Below, piece after piece: positions 16,976-26,391 of a stretch of DNA of 64,000 bases; the first letter of the stretch is position 1, and every line of letters begins with the position of its first letter. The stretch is from CBDCYS01 sp965226245 (GTDB lineage: Bacteria > Acidobacteriota > Terriglobia > Bryobacterales > UBA6623). The notes below the pieces were generated by a model, which saw only the letters and a list, made by a program, of their open reading frames with translations, was not told where the DNA came from and ran no database searches. A program made the translations under genes and the position numbers. Location of the stretch: NCBI GenBank assembly GCA_965226245.1, contig CBDDCL010000015.1, forward strand, positions 7,054,847 through 7,118,846, written 5' to 3'.

Positions 16976-17389
16976 TCACCTTTCGAACGAACTGGAGAGG
17001 CGAAGGTTGCAAGCCAGCGACGCCCAAAGACTGCGGTAAAGCGGTAAAATCAGACTCGGGTTCTTGATTGGATAGACCCAAACGTGGTCAGAGAGAGTAG
17101 CTCGGAAGTGCCGTAAACCTCGATCCGGTAGTTTGTAGCCTCATCGTCAATTATATAAGATAAGTCCGCGCCCGTCGTGGCTAAGTTACTCCTTGAACTC
17201 AATCGATTTGACGACACCGTCCGTTTCCAATTCTGGATCTTCCTCAGCCGCATACTCAACCACGATATGCCTTCCCTGCTGCGGTCTACAGGTAAGATCG
17301 ACCGGGCCAAATTGCGAACCCTTGATGACTATCTTCGTCGGGTCGAGGATGGCCAACACCATCGGCTCGTTCTCAGAAGCGATGTGTAA

Positions 17390-17921
17390 CCTGAATTATG
17401 CATTGCGGGGTGCACCTGAGGAGGGCTGAGCCGCAAGGGACCATTGGGGAACGCCCGAAAACATGGGGTAAAAAGGTAGGCTGGCAAAGATTCCAGCTTC
17501 ACCAGCCAACCCAAAGGAGGTCACCCAAATGGTTACCAAGCGAAAACAGCATAGCTCCCAAAGGGCCGTCAAACAAGGCCCAGCCGTGACGGTCTCGCAG
17601 CCCAATAAAATCGGGGCATCCACGCCTTGACAACTTCCGCGGCAGGAAGCCGACTCCCTACGGCGGCTTGCCGCCGGTAGTCGAGAGGGCGTTGATCTGA
17701 GAGCCTGGCTATGCGCTATGCATAAAATTTTATGCACTGGCCGCAACGTACTGGAAACACGCCACTTCGGAGCGGGGTTTTGCCGACGCGGATTCTGGGC
17801 GGGAGGGGAAACCGGGGACGGAGAAGCCAAAAGACCAGTTGCCGAGCTCCCACCTTACGACGGCCGTCAAGCCGCTACGAACGCAGCCGCACTCGCAAAG
17901 CGAATCTGTGCATAATTCAGG
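17390..17921 (+). mobile_element. 532-bp IS derivative with transposase start but no transposase
   Basis: The inverted ends CCTGAATTATGCA and TGCATAATTCAGG are perfect over 13 bp and flanked by the 5-bp duplication TGTAA (17385-17389, 17922-17926). AAAGGAGGTCACCC precedes ATG 17529, which opens a 33-codon frame (MVTKRKQHSSQRAVK...) ending at 17630. This looks like the 5' end of a transposase gene whose body has been deleted. Ends and duplication size resemble the IS1380 family, which is an inference. Confidence 0.8.
17529..17630 (+). CDS. 33-codon leftover of a transposase N-terminus
   Basis: A near-perfect ribosome-binding site (AAGGAGG) is placed 8 bases before the ATG, so the peptide may be made. 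It is Lys/Gln-rich and has no domain. It lies entirely inside the 532-bp element and probably has no function of its own. Confidence 0.4.
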   Translation: MVTKRKQHSSQRAVKQGPAVTVSQPNKIGASTP

Positions 17922-19135
17922 TGTAAACGAGCTTTGTTTCCCAAGCACTCCAGTTGTGTCAGTGTGCCGTCGATAAAGCTGGTCTCAGGCCCGGAGAGGA
18001 CCACTTCTATCCCGTCCTCCTGTCGTTTCGGCTCGTCGGATGCCTGCGCTTTTCGGATCAAACGAGGGGGACGTTCTTCCAGGTCGTCGCTTGCCGCAGC
18101 AAGGGGAGTCTTGAGTGTTTGGGCGGTCTCAGCCACTTCTTTGGCTTCCTCGGCCCATTTGATCCAGCGGGCAAGTTGCTCCACTTGCTCAATTTCCGAG
18201 GGTGATCGAGCGTATTTTTTGGCGAGATTGGCGGCTTTTTTAGCTTCTTCTTTCCGGCCGGTTTGATAGTTGGCATACGCCACAGCCCGATAGAAGCGAA
18301 CGGCCTGTTCAGGGGTCACAGTTTTGACTCTGGCGAAGTTGACTAACGCTTCACCGAATCTCTTCTGGTTATACAGGGTGAACGCCAAGAGGTAGCGCGC
18401 CTCTCGATAGTCGGGTTTGAGTATGATCGCCTTGCCCAGCAAGGCTTCAATCTCCGAACCCTCAGAACCGGCTTGATAAAGCGAACGAGCGCGCTCGTAA
18501 TAGAGCTTGGGATTTGTCGAACCTAGTTCCTCGGCTCGCGCAAAATGCCCGCGAGCGACCTCCCAATCACCGGAGTAGGTGGCGAGATACCCCAGAGCCT
18601 CTGGCACCTCGGGAGCATCTGGATGCTGCGCCGCCAGCTTCTCGTACATCTCCCGGGCCTTGTCCTTTTTTCTAGTTCTGGCCAGCACGTTCGCCAGCAC
18701 CATTCCCGATTCGAGTTCGCTGGCCGGCTGCACGTGCGGTTTTTCGGCACGTTTTTCGAGCTTCGTATCAAAGAGGTTGCCCATAAGCCTGTCGCTGCGT
18801 ATGTAGGCTCGGAGGTCTTTTTGCACCTGCTCCAGGGACTTGCCATATACGCGTCGGAACGCCCTCTCAGCGTCGGCGCCTCGGGCAGTAGCGGTGAGGA
18901 ACCCCGTAAACCCCGAGCGATACGCTTCCGAGAGGTTCAGCATATGAGTCAGCGCCCAACTCTGGGCGTAGAAAAGACCGGCGCGCTTCTTCTCGTTGTA
19001 GTGCGGCGAGTCGTGGTCTACGGACGTCAGCGTTTCCAGAGGCAGCCATTTGGTGCGCTGCAAGAGTTGAAAGTGCCCCGAGGGAAGTCCACCCACCAAG
19101 ATCTTTCCGGCATAAGGTTCCAGAGTTGAATACAA

Positions 19136-20160
19136 TGGGGTATTTAGTTGACTCCAGTAGCCACAATATGTTGTGGTTGGGGGCATGAAGGAGGACTACC
19201 CCCGAAACCTCGTCGAGTTGGAAGCTCGATTCTCGACCGAGGAGGCGTGCCGGGAGTACCTGCTGAAGCTGCGCTGGCCGGAGGGGTTCGTGTGCCCGCG
19301 CTGTGGGATCCAGTCCTCATGGGCCAGCAAACGCAATCTGCTGCTCTGCGCCGACTGCGGTTACCAGGCCTCGGTGACGGCGGGCACGATTTTCCAGGAC
19401 ACCCGCAAGCCCTTGACGTTGTGGTTCCGGGCGGCTTGGTGGGTGACAACGCAAAAAGGCGGGGCCAGCGCGCTGGAGTTGCAGCGGGTCTTGGGTTTGG
19501 GTAGCTATGTAACCGCCTGGACCTGGCTGCACAAGTTCCGCCGCGCCATGGTGCGCCCCGGTCGCAATCGGCTGGTCGGCCGGGTGGAGGTGGACGAAAC
19601 GTATGTGGGCGGAGTCGAAGAGGGCGTCCGAGGTCGCGAAATGGTTGGCAAAGCGTTAGTTGCGGTTGCTGCCGAGGAGGATGGGCGCGGTATGGGTCGC
19701 ATCCGGCTCCGTCGGATCGCGGATGCCTCAGCGGCGAGCTTGGAAGCCTTTGTCGAAGAAGCTATCCAACCTGGCAGCCTCGTGCACACCGACGGCTGGG
19801 AAGGCTATGCGGGATTGGAGAACAAAGGATACCGCCATGAAGTCACCGTGCTGCGCGGGAAGCGGCAATCGGCGAGTAAGCTGCTGCCGAGAGTCCATCG
19901 TGTCGCCTCTCTGCTAAAGCGCTGGCTGTTGGGGACCCACCAGGGGGCTGTCAGTCACGAGTATTTGGACTACTACCTGGACGAGTTCACGTTCCGCTTC
20001 AACCGGCGGACCTCACGGTCGCGCGGCAAACTTTTCTATCGCCTCCTCCAGCAGGCGGTCGCCGCCGACCCTGCTCCCTATAAGACAATGGTCGAGGCCA
20101 CCAGGGCCGGCACCCCCACCCCCAAGATGTAGTGGCTACTGGAGTCAACTAAATACCCCA
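19136..20160 (+). mobile_element. IS1595-family element, copy 2 (1025 bp)
   Basis: Same ends as copy 1, flanked by perfect TTGAATACAA repeats (19126-19135, 20161-20170). Inserted antisense into the metallopeptidase-TPR gene. Confidence 0.96.
19185..20132 (+). CDS. IS1595-family transposase (copy 2)
   Basis: 315 residues, identical to the protein of copy 1: zinc ribbon CPRCG/CADCG, DDE core with VDETYVGG and HTDGWEGY. It is oriented opposite to the gene it interrupts, so its own transcript runs antisense to the host frame. Confidence 0.95.
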   Translation: MKEDYPRNLVELEARFSTEEACREYLLKLRWPEGFVCPRCGIQSSWASKRNLLLCADCGYQASVTAGTIFQDTRKPLTLWFRAAWWVTTQKGGASALELQRVLGLGSYVTAWTWLHKFRRAMVRPGRNRLVGRVEVDETYVGGVEEGVRGREMVGKALVAVAAEEDGRGMGRIRLRRIADASAASLEAFVEEAIQPGSLVHTDGWEGYAGLENKGYRHEVTVLRGKRQSASKLLPRVHRVASLLKRWLLGTHQGAVSHEYLDYYLDEFTFRFNRRTSRSRGKLFYRLLQQAVAADPAPYKTMVEATRAGTPTPKM

Positions 20161-20791
20161 TTGAATACAAAACGGCAAAGCCCTCGTTGAGCCACGGCGG
20201 GAACTTGAGGCCAGTGTGCCTCACCAGCAGGTGCACGTACTCATGAATGGCGGTGGGGCGTGTGTCGGCGCCGATTCTGCTCATGACAATGTAGTCGCGA
20301 TCGTGTCCGGCAAGGTAATAGGCGGCAGCGAATTCTCTTGTTTTGTAGGGCTCGTAGTCCTTCCGCGAGCCGAAAGCAATAATCCGAATGGGCAAAGCAG
20401 GCGCCTTCTGAGTCTGGGTCACGTCTATGAAAAACCTTCGGATCTGTTCGAAGTCTTGGATGGTCCTGCGTCCGGCTCCCTGGCTGGCGCTCGTGAACAT
20501 CTCAAAGTTAGGGGAGGTAATCTTGATCCAGCGGGATTTGGAGAAGGCAAGGGGCGCAGTTAGAAGAAAAGCTCCGCAGGCAACGGTGATCACTGTCCTG
20601 ATACGGCGGGGAGCTAGATTCACGTCTGTTTCCCTCAATTGCCGGGTTGCTTACCTGCGACCGCTTACCCCCAATGATACCCCCGTGAACACTACGGCCC
20701 AAGGTCCTTGACAGCCGTCGATAACCTGGCTCTCCTGGGTCGGTTGTCTCACGCTGGCAGTATAGCAGAGACCTTGGTCAGCCCAGAGTTG

Positions 20792-20848
20792 TCCAATACA
20801 AGATGAGCCTGAAAGGGGGGAGTGTTTCCAATACAAGATGAGCCTGAA
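20792..20848. repeat. Paired 22-bp direct repeats at an IS end
   Basis: TCCAATACAAGATGAGCCTG occurs at 20792 and again at 20827, both followed by AA. This kind of iterated terminal binding site belongs to the integrase-type element whose gene fragment starts at 20884. Confidence 0.7.
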
Positions 20849-20883
20849 GATGATCAGGTCGGGTCAGGGCACAATGCGGGTGA

Positions 20884-21111
20884 ATGCAAGTCACCATGCA
20901 ACATGCCGAACGTCTCACCCTGGCCGAGATGCGAGAGTTTCTCGACGCCAGCAGCAATCTCAGTTTCGCCGGCGCCGGCCGCAAGCAGATTTATGCCCTG
21001 GTCGAGGGCGCCTTGCGCGCCCAAAAGTACATGGAGCTGTCGAAAAAGAACAAAGGAATCGTGCGCCGCTATCTCGTCAAGCTCAGCGGACTCAGCAAAG
21101 CGCAAATCACC
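20884..21111 (+). pseudogene. Integrase-type (IS481-like) transposase, N-terminal fragment
   Basis: The first about 75 codons of a DDE integrase: ERLTLAEMREFLDASSNL, then LVEGALRAQKYMELSKKNKG, then RRYLVKLSGLSKAQIT, the helical DNA-binding start typical of these transposases. The reading stops resembling a transposase at about 21111, where a fucosidase piece begins in another frame. The catalytic core is missing. Confidence 0.7.
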
Positions 21112-21118
21112 CTACGGC

Positions 21119-21406
21119 AAGGATCTGACGGCTCAGCTTGTCCGGGCCTACCGTGATCAGGGAATCGCCATCGGTTTCTATCATTCGCCGGACGATTTTT
21201 ACTTTCTTCATAAGAACGGCGAGACCATCGCGCGCCGGCAGCCGGGCGTGACGCCACAGGAAATCCCCGCGTTGATGAAGTACGACAAAGAGCAGATTCG
21301 CGAGCTGATGACGCAGTATGGCAAGGTCGACATGATGTTCCTCGACGGTCCGCCGGAAGGGCTCAGCCAAACCTGCTGGGCGATCGATCCTGCGCGGCAT
21401 GGCCCA
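21119..21406 (+). pseudogene. Alpha-L-fucosidase (GH29) internal fragment
   Basis: About 96 codons. AQLVRAYRDQGIAIGFYHSP and IRELMTQYGKVDMMFLDGPP match the GH29 barrel, where the Asp in MMFLDG is the expected nucleophile. Both ends are missing: a transposase fragment abuts the 5' side and the frame wanders after about 21405. It records a lost fucosidase gene rather than a working one. Confidence 0.65.
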
Positions 21407-21495
21407 TGCACTGATCCTCATCGAAGTCTCACGCACTCTTGTTAGACTTGCCTGTTCAATCCCGACCATCATCAAAGAGTCATCAAGGGGTCAAT

Positions 21496-22500
21496 ATGGA
21501 ACCTGTCAAATGGGGCATCATCAGTACCGCCAAGATCGGTTTGGAGAAGGTCATCCCGGCAATGCAGACCCAGCCGCTGTGCGACATCGCCGCCATCGCC
21601 TCGCGGGACCTGGCGAAAGCGCGCGCGGCGGCTGACCAACTCGGAATTCCCAAGGCCTACGGGTCTTACGAGGAACTGCTGGCCGATCCCGAGATTGAAG
21701 CGGTCTACAATCCGCTGCCGGGGCATCTGCATGTCCCCTGGTCGGCCAGAGCCGCCGAGGCAGGCAAGCATGTCCTTTGCGAAAAGCCGCTCTCGATCGA
21801 CGCCGCGGAGGCCCGCACGCTGATCGCCGCGCGCGACCGCGCCGGGGTGCTCATACAGGAAGCGTTCATGGTACGCACGCACCCGCAATGGCTGCGGGCG
21901 CGTGAATTGGTGCGCGGCGGGCGCATTGGGGAGTTGCGGGCCATTCAGGGGTTCTTCAGCTACTACAATATCGACCCCGCCAATATTCGCAACATCCCGG
22001 AAGCCGGCGGGGGCGGCGTCTACGACATCGGCTGCTACCCGATTACGGCCTCGAGATATATCTTCGAGGCTGAGCCGACGCGTGTCGTATCTCTGATCGA
22101 GTGGGACCCGGTGATGAAAACCGACCGTCTGGCGAGTGCGATTATGGACTTCCCTTCCGGACAGTCAAGTTTCATTTGCTCCACGCAGTTGGTTCCCTAC
22201 CAGCGCATGAACATTTTCGGCACGAAGGGCCGAATAGAGGTTGAGATCCCGTTCAACGCCCCGACCCGTGAACCCTGCCGAATCTTCGTGGACGACGGAA
22301 GCGGCTCTCCATCGACCTCCGGCGCGGTGACAGAAACCTTCGAGACCGCTGATCAGTACGCCATTCAAGGCCAGTTGTTCTCGCAGGCCATTCGGACAGG
22401 TGAACCACTCGAGTTCCCGCTCGAGAACGCGGTGAATAACATGCGCGTCATTGATGCCGTTTTCCGCTCAGCCAAGAGCGGCGGGTGGGAAACCGTGTAG
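21496..22500 (+). CDS. Gfo/Idh/MocA-family oxidoreductase
   Basis: 334 residues, usual for the family. The N-terminal Rossmann domain has KWGIISTAKIG near residue 4 and the invariant CEKPLSIDA near 97. The C-terminal sheet domain has the GGGGVYDIGCYPI signature near 175 with the catalytic-type Asp/His region. Such enzymes use NAD(P) to oxidise or reduce sugars and related polyols in the cytoplasm; the substrate is not readable. ATG 21496 is chosen over the more upstream start because AAGGGG lies just before it and the family begins here. It seems monocistronic. Confidence 0.92.
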   Translation: MEPVKWGIISTAKIGLEKVIPAMQTQPLCDIAAIASRDLAKARAAADQLGIPKAYGSYEELLADPEIEAVYNPLPGHLHVPWSARAAEAGKHVLCEKPLSIDAAEARTLIAARDRAGVLIQEAFMVRTHPQWLRARELVRGGRIGELRAIQGFFSYYNIDPANIRNIPEAGGGGVYDIGCYPITASRYIFEAEPTRVVSLIEWDPVMKTDRLASAIMDFPSGQSSFICSTQLVPYQRMNIFGTKGRIEVEIPFNAPTREPCRIFVDDGSGSPSTSGAVTETFETADQYAIQGQLFSQAIRTGEPLEFPLENAVNNMRVIDAVFRSAKSGGWETV

Positions 22501-22549
22501 GGGTCTTCGGCGAAAGCTGAAATTGCGCGAGTGACTGTCCCACTGCTTC

Positions 22550-22750
22550 TCAGCAAGACTTAGCGGTCTTCCTAGGTCTGCCGCGTTTTTTCGGCGTGGC
22601 CGCGGCCGCCATCGCGGCTAGAAATTTCGGGGGCCGGCCGCGGCGAGGCTTGGCGAGAGCAAGGCTCTCGATGACTCGAATGGCGTGGTCGACGCGTGCC
22701 AGGTCGCTCCGCAGCGCTTGAATGGCATTGTGAATCGGATCTTCCGCCAT
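22550..22750 (-). CDS. Small AT-hook protein
   Basis: 66 residues. A short helical region (HNAIQALRSDLARVDHAIRV) is followed by two AT-hook-type motifs, RRGRPPK and KRGRPRK, near residues 34 and 54. It would bind the minor groove of AT-rich DNA and may be a nucleoid or regulatory accessory protein. GGAGG about 5 bases upstream fixes ATG 22750. It is divergent from the HDOD gene with 191 bases between them, which must hold both promoters. Small Arg-Gly-Arg-Pro proteins of this kind are common in acidobacterial genomes. Confidence 0.8.
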   Translation of the reverse strand: MAEDPIHNAIQALRSDLARVDHAIRVIESLALAKPRRGRPPKFLAAMAAAATPKKRGRPRKTAKSC

Positions 22751-22941
22751 GTCCTGCCTCCATCTTGATCTATATCGTCCAGAGTCTGGAACCGCTTTAC
22801 CCCAAGATCTTTGAGGCTCTCGCGGCACGCAAGTACGTGTTGCGCGAAGCCGGGCGCCGGAAATTCTCCTGCCCCCGGTTTTGCGCGAAAGTCCGATAAA
22901 GCACCCGATTCCCCCGGTCGATAAGATTCTAGGAGTCAACA

Positions 22942-23847
22942 ATGTCCACCGTAATGAATGCCCCACCCACTGCTGCCCCGCCCACTGCTGATGGAAGCGC
23001 CGGACCGAAGGAGAAAAGGCCTTGGGCCCTGAAATCTCTGCCCCCGTTCCCGGCGGTCGCCTTGCAACTGCTGAGTCTGCTCGACGACACGGAAGTGCCC
23101 ATGAAGAAGATCATCGACCTGCTACGGATCGACCCCGCGATTTCGGCCGAAATCCTGCGAGTGTCGAACTCGGCCCTCTACGGTTTGAGCCGCAGGATTG
23201 ACAATGTGTCGCACGCAATCGTCATACTGGGAACCGAAGTAGTCAAACGCCTGGCACTGACGGTCGCCCTGGGCCGGTTTTCTCACAGCTTCCTGCGCAA
23301 CCAGAGCCTCCGAATCTGCTGGGATCACAGCGTGGCTTGCGCCTTGATCGCCGAGGAGCTGGCGGATGCCATGGACCAGCCCAAAGACCGTGCCTACACT
23401 TCCGGCCTGCTGCACGACGTGGGACGGCTGGCCCTGCTGGCTTGTTACCCGGCCGAATACGGCAACCTGATCGCCGTAGCGCGCGAAAACGATTTCGATG
23501 AACTGGAGTGCGAACGGCAGTTGTTTGACATCGATCACTGCGCCGCCGGTGAGTGGCTTGGACGTCAGTGGAACCTGCCCGCGGAATTCGTTGAGGCAAT
23601 CGCCCAGCACCACGCCGCCGAGGCGACGGACAAGTCCTTGGTCTCGATCGTGACGGCCGCTAACTCCATTGCGGACACGGTCGGGTTCAATGTTTTCGAG
23701 ATGCCGCCACGCTCAACGGTCGGCGAGATTGTGGCTCGATTGCCAATTGAAAATCGCGACGAAGTGATCGAAGAGCTCGAGGGCTTTGAAGAGAAAGTTC
23801 GGTTGGCACTCGGCGCCGTCACGCCTTCAGCCGGGCCAAAATCCTAG
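22942..23847 (+). CDS. HDOD-domain signalling protein
   Basis: 301 residues. After a Pro/Ala-rich N-terminus, residues about 30-235 form the HDOD fold: LPPFPAVALQLLSLL, LRIDPAISAEILRVSNSA, then GLLHDVGRLALL (the HD-like motif) and IAQHHAAE. HDOD proteins act in regulation together with sensor kinases or c-di-GMP systems; they usually lack full phosphodiesterase activity. The start has TAGGAG 6 bases upstream. No partner gene is adjacent. A REP pair follows the stop by 11 bases. Confidence 0.9.
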   Translation: MSTVMNAPPTAAPPTADGSAGPKEKRPWALKSLPPFPAVALQLLSLLDDTEVPMKKIIDLLRIDPAISAEILRVSNSALYGLSRRIDNVSHAIVILGTEVVKRLALTVALGRFSHSFLRNQSLRICWDHSVACALIAEELADAMDQPKDRAYTSGLLHDVGRLALLACYPAEYGNLIAVARENDFDELECERQLFDIDHCAAGEWLGRQWNLPAEFVEAIAQHHAAEATDKSLVSIVTAANSIADTVGFNVFEMPPRSTVGEIVARLPIENRDEVIEELEGFEEKVRLALGAVTPSAGPKS

Positions 23848-23858
23848 CCCGTGGCAGA

Positions 23859-23968
23859 ACAGAGCCGCGCCCGCAAGGGTGCGGTCGAGGGTAGCCGGTG
23901 CGCCGGGGCCGCCACCGGAATCCGATCACTGCGAGACTCCACCGCACCCTTGCGGGCGCGGCTCTGTT
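23859..23968. repeat. REPIN-like paired palindrome (copy C)
   Basis: Same arms as copy B (ACAGAGCCGCGCCCGCAAGG at the left and its complement at the right), the same total length of 110 bp, but a different spacer. Lies between the convergent HDOD and thiE genes, so it could also serve as a bidirectional terminator. Confidence 0.87.
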
Positions 23969-23993
23969 CCGGCGCAGAGAAGAGATTTCTACT

Positions 23994-24689
23994 TCAGAGC
24001 GCGGGACGGGTCAACTCCACCCAGTTTCGGATCCGGCCGTTTAGGTCTTCGCCAACTAGATCAGAAATCACCGCTACGGAGTCCGCCCCAGCGGCCAGCA
24101 CCTGCCGGGCATTTGTAAGCTGGATTCCTCCGATTGCCGCCAGCGGCTTGGCACTCAGGCTCCGAAGCCGCTGCAGCCGGCTGACGCCAACAAGCGGATC
24201 CGGATTCTCTTTCGAAGCCGTCTGAAAGATGGGGCCGATGGCGAGATAGTCCGCTCCAGTCCGGCTGCCGGCTCGCAGTTGATCTTCATTGTGGGTGGAA
24301 AGCCCAATCGCCGCCGCGTCGCCAACGAGCGCACGGACCTTGAAAACTTCGAGATCATCCTGGCCCACATGAACGCCGGCGGCGGCCAGCAGCAGTGCGA
24401 TGTCGGCGCGGTCATTGACGACAAGCGGGATTTCGGCCGCCCGCAGAATCGCCGCTACTTCTTCGGCTTGTTCGAAGACAGCCCTTGAGTACGGCCCCTT
24501 GTGCCGAAACTGCGCGATTCCGACTCCTCCGTCAGCTAAGGCTCTCGCCACAGTGGCCGGCTCGATGCTCATGCGGGCCAAGCAGCCGGTATCGATGATG
24601 GGATAAAACGGCGGGAGCTGGAGTCGGGCCACTTGGGGTTTCACGCCGGTTTCCGCCGTGGGGGGTCTGTTCGGGCCGGTTCGCTTCAT
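23994..24689 (-). CDS. thiE: Thiamine-phosphate synthase
   Basis: 231 residues, the size of ThiE. After an N-terminal extension of about 25 residues come YPIIDTG, VGIAQFRHKG (the phosphate-binding Arg/Lys strand), VNDRADIALLLAAAGVHVGQ, LAIGPIFQTASK, and the glycine-rich AAIGGIQLTNARQVLAAGAD. It joins the pyrimidine and thiazole phosphates to make thiamine phosphate in the cytoplasm. The canonical Q-L-R-D-K is here Q-F-R-H-K. No other thi gene is nearby. A non-enzymatic TenI-like regulator is possible, but the active-site loops look complete. Confidence 0.85.
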   Translation of the reverse strand: MKRTGPNRPPTAETGVKPQVARLQLPPFYPIIDTGCLARMSIEPATVARALADGGVGIAQFRHKGPYSRAVFEQAEEVAAILRAAEIPLVVNDRADIALLLAAAGVHVGQDDLEVFKVRALVGDAAAIGLSTHNEDQLRAGSRTGADYLAIGPIFQTASKENPDPLVGVSRLQRLRSLSAKPLAAIGGIQLTNARQVLAAGADSVAVISDLVGEDLNGRIRNWVELTRPAL

Positions 24690-24927
24690 TGAGCCGGTGA
24701 TTAAGAGGGTTTCGAGGCTAACCTAAGCCAAAGAACGAACTCAGATACCCCTGAAACCGGGGATTTCCGTAGTAGTTCGGTCCTAGGGCAAACGCGATAA
24801 CTCCTTAGTATAAACCTCCCGTTCCCACCCTGACTGGACCCATGGTAATAATCTTCCTAAGAAGTAGTTGCCCTGCTGTCGCCGCGACGCTGTCCCTGGT
24901 ATTGCTTGTGGCGGCAAGGAGATCATT
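24690..24927. other. Intergenic region without recognised content
   Basis: Divergent gap between thiE and the small unknown gene. It should hold both promoters; the only clear signal is the AAGGAG ribosome-binding site at 24916-24921. Confidence 0.4.
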
Positions 24928-25370
24928 ATGGGTATTCTCACGCAATTCGCGGGAATTGGTACAACCCCGGGAGTTCCCGAAAACATCGAACTGCACGTTT
25001 GGCCGGCCTGGCCGCGGTTCGGGAAGGGTTCGTTTTCCCGCTTCGATACCTACACAGCTTCATTTTCCGGCGAGGTGGACATTCCCCTGGTTTACACAGG
25101 CGCCGTCAACGTTTCGTTCGATTTGACCGACCGCGACCCCAAGGCGGAGACAGGCCCCTGCCGCATCACCATCAACGGACTCACTGACCACGAGGCAACC
25201 TACCGGATCAAGAACTCGCGGCTTGAGTTCCGTGCTGAACTCAACGGCCGGGCTCGAACTCTTGTGATGTATCGAACAGGCTCCGAGGGAACATGACTGC
25301 ACGATGCTGGAAGTGAAAGGAGCCGGGACGAAGACACTGCGGTTACGGCCAGTGCACTCTCCACGCTAGC
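24928..25370 (+). pseudogene. Small unknown beta-rich protein with a 3' frameshift
   Basis: ATG 24928 with AAGGAG upstream opens a 122-codon frame ending at 25296. A one-base shift near 25290 lets reading continue DCTMLEVKGAGTKTLRLRP to TAG 25368. That second reading is the intact one in a duplicate of the 3' end at 35275-35413, so the ancestral protein was about 147 residues and this copy has a frameshift. The alternation of strands (SFSGEVDIPLVYTGAVNVSFDL, ELNGRARTLVMYRT) suggests a beta fold. No family is recognised, and there is no signal peptide. Confidence 0.62.
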
Positions 25371-25440
25371 CAGGTCGTCCCTTTCGAGCCATTCCCATAT
25401 GCGCCGAAGGCGAAGACCGGGGAAACCTGTCGGCTCCGCA
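25225..25440. repeat. Segment duplicated at 35275-35740 (empty-site copy)
   Basis: About 215 bases including the 3' end of the small unknown gene and about 70 bases beyond it. In the partner copy a MITE-1 element sits in the CTAG that here forms part of the stop codon (25367-25370), so this is a related unoccupied site. Confidence 0.75.
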
Positions 25441-25467
25441 TAAGCAGGCAGACCGCCGGGCTTGACA

Positions 25468-25566
25468 GAGCCCCGGCTGCGAGGGAGGGGTCAACTCCGC
25501 CAAGCCCAACAATCTCTCGAGAGCGTCCAATCCGCCCTGTTCGGTTGCGGCTGGTCCCCGCGTTAG
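25468..25566. repeat. R3 repeat, copy c
   Basis: GAGCCCCGGCTGCGAGGGAG to CCCGCGTTAG. Its right end coincides with the TTAG target duplication of MITE-2 copy a, so the two elements are directly joined. Confidence 0.7.
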
Positions 25567-25743
25567 CCCGCATTTCTCATCGGGTGGCGAAGCAAAGTGC
25601 ATGAGAGGCCCGTCAGTACGAGGCGCGCGCCGCTTGGCGCGCGGAGGCGTACTTGAACAGTACGGTGAGCACGGCGAGCAAGCGCAACGAAGTAATGGCG
25701 GGCCTGTCGTTTGCTTGGCCCGTCAGCCGATGAGAAATGCGGG
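25567..25743 (+). mobile_element. MITE-2 copy a (177 bp)
   Basis: The inverted ends CCCGCATTTCTCATCGG and CCGATGAGAAATGCGGG are perfect over 17 bp and flanked by TTAG (25563-25566, 25744-25747). The interior matches MITE-2 copy b (62237-62412) in inverted orientation. It has no coding capacity. Confidence 0.85.
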
Positions 25744-26391
25744 TTAGCTCAGGCCCGGCTGCTTCGATTTACCTCCACCCGCACCCGCCGCCGGCGGCCT
25801 CTGCTAAAATGAGCCGCTTGTCACGACACCCCGCAAGGACGGCGGATGAGCCTTCCTAGTCGCCCCCCATCAGCCCGAGTACCAAACTCACGGAGCGATG
25901 CGCCTGGATCGCCGCCGGTCTCCGTCATCATCCCGAGCTTTAACGCCGAAGCGACTCTGGATGCCTGCCTCCGCGCCGTGTCAGGCTCTCGGCACACTCC
26001 GCTGGAAGTGATCGTCGTTGACGATGCCTCGATCGACCGAACGGCGGAGATAGTGTCCTCGCACGGCAGCCGCCTGCTCGGCAACAAGACCCAGCTCGGA
26101 CCGGCCTACAGCCGCAATGTGGGAGCGATGGCGGCGGCAGGGGAGATCCTGTTTTTTGTCGACGCGGACGTGGTGGTCAATGCGGACGCGATCTCGCGGG
26201 CTGTTGATTGCCTGTCGGCCGGAGACGCCGATGCCGTTTTCGGTTCCTACGTCGAGGAAGCGGGCGTGCCCGGTTTTCTTAACCGCTTCAAGAACTATCA
26301 GCATCATTTCGTTCACCAGCAAGGCCCCGGCGAGCCGGCTAGCTTTTGGAGCGGATGCGGCGCGATCAAGCGTTCCGTATTTATGGCAAAA

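Larger units (their letters stand above)
17186..20638 (-). pseudogene. Exported metallopeptidase-TPR protein, disrupted by two mobile elements
   Basis: Removing the 532-bp element (17390-17921) with one 5-bp duplication and the IS1595 copy (19136-20160) with one 10-bp duplication leaves 1881 bases, exactly 627 codons. The product has a signal peptide (VACGAFLLTAPLAFS), an N-terminal ITSPNFEMFTS strand, the gluzincin zinc motif HEYVH with third ligand in NEGFA (peptidase MA-like/DUF1570 type), then TPR repeats over about residues 290-450. The C-terminal beta segment is split, with QLECLGNKARLHL on one side and VDLTCRPQQGRHIVVEY on the other side of the small element. Each junction reads smoothly (for example FAVLYSTLEP), so both insertions are recent. 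The present pieces are unlikely to work. Confidence 0.85.
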
